A DNA stretch of 64,000 nt from an uncultured Geobacteraceae bacterium (GTDB lineage: Bacteria > Desulfobacterota > Desulfuromonadia > Geobacterales > Pseudopelobacteraceae). The stretch covers positions 62,001 through 126,000 of the forward strand of contig CAJAFV010000046.1 in assembly GCA_903939115.1 (NCBI GenBank), written 5' to 3'. The position numbers were made by a program, and so were the translations under genes. The notes below the pieces were generated by a model. It did not search any database and was not told the DNA's origin. It saw only the letters and a list, made by a program, of their open reading frames with translations. Positions 63,301 through 64,000 of the stretch are shown here, one piece after another; within the stretch, counting starts at the first letter, position 1; every line of letters starts with the position of its first letter.

Positions 63301-63915
63301 CAGGTCGAACTGTTTGCTGATCCTGCCGGCAACCACGTTGCCGAGCAGGCCGGGGAAAGAATTTTCCTGCCACGAAACATAGGAATCGGAGATGCGCTGC
63401 ACAACGTCTTCGGCGGTGGTGTCGTCCACACCTGCGTCCTTGAGGGCCGTCCGCCAATGGGGATGCCCGAGACGCGCGGCGAGGGGGATAACCAGTTCAA
63501 GAGTTCCGGTAACACCAAGAATAACGCTGACACGGTCGCGGTCATAGCTCCGGTCGGCGCCATACCCTGCGTCTTTCAATGCTTGACCGGTTGCCACCAG
63601 TCCGAGCAGCTGCGAGCTGTCTATCGCCTCCATGGTAGCGGGAGGGATATTGTATTCCATCGGGTTAAACGGCACTTCGGAGAGAAATCCGCCCCGGCGG
63701 CCGTAGGTCATGTCGGGCGCTTTTGGGTCCTGGTTGTGGTAATCCGCCACGCGCCAATGAGTAGCCGGGATGTCGCTGATGGCGTCGATCCCTTCGCGAA
63801 TATTGGCCCAGTAGGTGCTGCTGTCTTCGGCACGGGGAAAGAGGCAGCCGATTCCTATGATGGCAAGTGGTGCGGCGCTGGGAGAGGTGGTTTGATTGGC
63901 ATTATTCTGTGTCAC
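57376..63915 (-). CDS. PfaA-like polyunsaturated fatty acid/polyketide synthase (KS-AT-ACPx3-KR-DH)
   Basis: 2179 residues from a GTG at 63915 overlapping the preceding stop (GTGA). Ketosynthase 14-470 with Cys216 in VVDAACASSL, His351 in EAHGTGT and His389. Acyltransferase about 575-880 with FPGQGAQ, Ser678 in GHSYGE and His782 in FHSPLV. A Pro/Ala-rich linker leads to three ACP domains with Ser1129, Ser1223 and Ser1318, each in GIDSIKRVEIL. Ketoreductase about 1595-1830 (ITGGGRGVTA, Tyr1791). Terminal dehydratase with His1905 in HVIDGKAVLP (HxxxGxxxxP) and Asp2078. An iterative synthase that extends chains with malonyl units; it has no enoyl reductase of its own. Confidence 0.93.
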   Translation of the reverse strand: MTQNNANQTTSPSAAPLAIIGIGCLFPRAEDSSTYWANIREGIDAISDIPATHWRVADYHNQDPKAPDMTYGRRGGFLSEVPFNPMEYNIPPATMEAIDSSQLLGLVATGQALKDAGYGADRSYDRDRVSVILGVTGTLELVIPLAARLGHPHWRTALKDAGVDDTTAEDVVQRISDSYVSWQENSFPGLLGNVVAGRISKQFDLGGTNCVVDAACASSLSALHLAAMELATGKSDMVVTGGIDTFNDIFMYMCFSKTPALSPSGDIKPFDASGDGTILGEGLGIMVIKRLADAERDGDRIYAVIRGVGSSSDGKGEAIYTPSASGQRKAIRDAYQRAAVSPDSIGLVEAHGTGTKVGDAVEVSALREIYGAADKPWCALGSVKSQIGHTKAAAGAAGMIKAILSLYHKVIPPTIKVNQPLREVSDGRSPFYLTSHKRPWLSRNGQPRRAAVSALGFGGSNFHVVLEEYTPAATVADWDGTVQILPFSAADTTALEKLITGCSDTESWKEIRAMGAALRSTFDANAPCRLALVVEQGKTVLNSLCTNALTMLRKQPATPWNTPDGAWYATGAAPGRLGMLFPGQGAQYTGMLRDLACSFPVMLAALDAADREYGAAAGSCLSDLIYPPTPFSDTDREAGETALRATETAQPAIGAVSLGALRILESFGFAPDAAAGHSYGELTALCAAGRLDETSFHALSRLRGQLMAAGDGDRGTMLAVSAPLADVQQLISDETLDLVIANHNAPNQAVLSGSSAEIARAADACAVRKLSCKSLTVAAAFHSPLVADAAAPLLAALSGITIADGTLPVYANSTAAEYPSETGEAAALLAGQLARPVEFVAEIEAMYAAGIRTFVEIGPGARLSGLVSAILAGRPHSAVALDASGGRRSGIADLARCLAQLAVLGHGINLAGWDEGYRPAPQATGKKPALTINLSGANYVKPKAKRPATPPRPAAATTVATYAAHSAGMVASPAPSPAAPVTAPSSVPRDVLSESLKVTREGLSALTRIQDETAQLHRRFLEGQDTAAKTIQMLLAQQQTILQGGSIAPSPVSFPAAVAAPTSPVVAPSAVAAVVTPMIKPVEPTVPDTQPKSDRVAETLLEVVSEKTGYPIEMLEMEMGLESDLGIDSIKRVEILSTLQERLPGSPVIGPEHLGTLHTLGEIAGYLGAGASASTAAPVAGTAVPANSTITETLLAVVSEKTGYPVEMLEMDMGMDSDLGIDSIKRVEILSALQERLPGSPVIGPEHLGTLQTLGEIARYLGVGSGTTSTVAPVVGCSSSTASNIADTLLAVVSEKTGYPVEMLEMEMGLESDLGIDSIKRVEILSALQERLPGSPVIGPEHLGTLHTLGEIARYLGGAASTPVAENDTAASDALNEANDCHDTSNTVQTVNRSTIVPALLTEPAQKLQLADSGEIWITDDGSDFSAKLSVQLRSTGRKIQLVHIEDAFMNASRADLAALVICAPAGGTDDNFYENAFLLLKSSAPALRRSGENGGALFATISRLDGSFGCGTGTTLIDPLSGGLAGLVKTAAHEWGEVSCKAIDIGLFSDHMREAEAVAHELLLDGPLEIGLTPAGRTTLNTIDLPEQPQTGEAPLQTGDVVVITGGGRGVTAAAAVALAAAYKPLLVLLGRSQELQTEPAWLMPLQDESLIKRAILEHTADKLHPREIEERYRAIVAGRELKETLAKIALTGARAIYRSVDIRDAAAVSSLLGDIRREFGPIRGIVHGAGVLADRLISDKSLEQFSMVYSTKVNGLKALLEATAQDDLRCIVMFSSTTGRFGRSGQVDYAVANELLNKLAQAESRRRSACRTVSINWGPWDGGMVTSSLKKVFAGEGIGLIGLKEGGELLVREMAATGDPVEIIALAGASAGSLSIAPLPETPLTEAFRLNLTVEEYPFIRSHVIDGKAVLPMAMAIEWLAHGALHGNPGFRFHGFNNLRICKGVIFDQGSTCTLKVMAGRAEKHDSLFVVPVELTGSAGEGLSVLHVRAEIVLASKLPEGIRSIVDLPSAPYAPGNGAIYDRERLFHGSDLQGIEQVGGCSPKGITALAKAAPKPEVWIKQPLRNIWLTDPLVVDCAFQLMILWSFERSGSGSLPSFAGRYRQFQENFPREGAQIVIRVTEERNHGASADIEFLDRTSGKLIARLENYECVIDPSLQKAFRCNQLAQPGCVELEVA
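59842..60642 (-). repeat. Tandem ACP repeat within the PfaA-like gene
   Basis: Three units of about 282-285 bp encode three carrier domains; the serine codons lie near 60531, 60249 and 59964. The core helices are almost identical (same GIDSIKRVEIL and ERLPGSPVIGPEHLGTL in each), while the linkers differ, which points to repeated duplication or gene conversion. Confidence 0.85.
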
Positions 63916-64000
63916 GCGAGGTACTCCTTGATGTGGATATCTTCAAGCGGTTCGATACGGAAATCTGCGGGAAGTTGTATGTTCTGGTAGCGGAGGATGT
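63912..64000 (-). CDS. C-terminal end of an unidentified upstream gene of the Pfa operon
   Basis: The minus strand is open from the window edge to a TGA at 63912-63914 that overlaps the GTG start of the PfaA-like gene. The visible 29 residues include RYQNIQLPADFRIEPLED and end HIKEYLA. They are too few to identify the protein. The overlap shows that it belongs to the same operon, so it is probably another lipid-synthesis gene, but this is inference from position only. Confidence 0.6.
   Translation of the reverse strand, partial: ILRYQNIQLPADFRIEPLEDIHIKEYLA

Noticed and set aside
63244-63990. 248-codon plus-strand frame opposite the PfaA-like ketosynthase
   Set aside because: Antisense to the active-site region of a conserved KS domain; no domain of its own.
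1-64000. CRISPR arrays, rRNA genes, complete insertion sequences or prophage genes
   Set aside because: No regularly spaced repeats, rRNA sequence, transposase or phage structural gene could be found; the only mobile-like DNA is the small palindromic repeats.

Overview
The window looks like chromosomal DNA of a Geobacter-type anaerobe (Desulfuromonadota, Geobacterales). The grounds are the core gene order (fabD-fabG-acpP-fabF-rpiB-glyA; rimP-nusA-ylxR-infB-rbfA-nrnA-truB-rpsO-pnp), a B12-dependent ribonucleotide reductase, the signalling gene types, and a Pfa/Ole lipid cluster of the kind known from delta-proteobacteria. Genus and species cannot be fixed from the sequence alone. The window opens inside fabD and closes inside an unidentified gene upstream of the pfa genes.

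Layout: 1-3.5 kb, type II fatty acid synthesis genes and rpiB; 3.6-7.7 kb, glyA, bioA and an NtrC-type regulator; 7.8-10.4 kb (minus strand), tRNA-Asp and nrdJ with candidate NrdR boxes; 10.5-16 kb, a secreted beta-helix protein, a cysteine desulfurase-like enzyme, PIN-PhoH ATPase, tsaD and rsmA; 16-16.7 kb, a hicAB toxin-antitoxin pair beside what looks like the stub of another antitoxin gene; 16.9-20.2 kb, small housekeeping genes; 20.3-22.3 kb, a PilB/GspE-type ATPase with tandem MshEN-like N-domains; 22.4-32.5 kb, the translation and RNA-processing operon; 32.6-39.3 kb, Ppx/GppA and a three-gene MEDS sensor / hybrid kinase / response regulator operon; 39.3-45 kb, dut, trpS, scpAB, a Memo-family gene and a long UbiD-family decarboxylase.

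The most striking region is 45.2-64 kb, minus strand, visibly richer in G+C than the rest. Seven genes lie head to tail with overlaps or gaps of a few bases: a PfaA-like megasynthase (KS-AT-ACPx3-KR-DH), a second megasynthase (KS-CLF-AT-DH-DH), oleA, oleB, oleC, oleD and an Sfp-type phosphopantetheinyl transferase. This reads as a self-contained route: the Pfa-type synthase, activated by its own transferase, builds unsaturated acyl chains; OleA joins two chains head to head; OleD reduces, OleC makes a beta-lactone and OleB decarboxylates it to a long polyunsaturated hydrocarbon. No enoyl reductase (PfaD) is visible in the window. Palindromic repeat DNA lies next to the cluster and also inside linkers of the second megasynthase, in frame.
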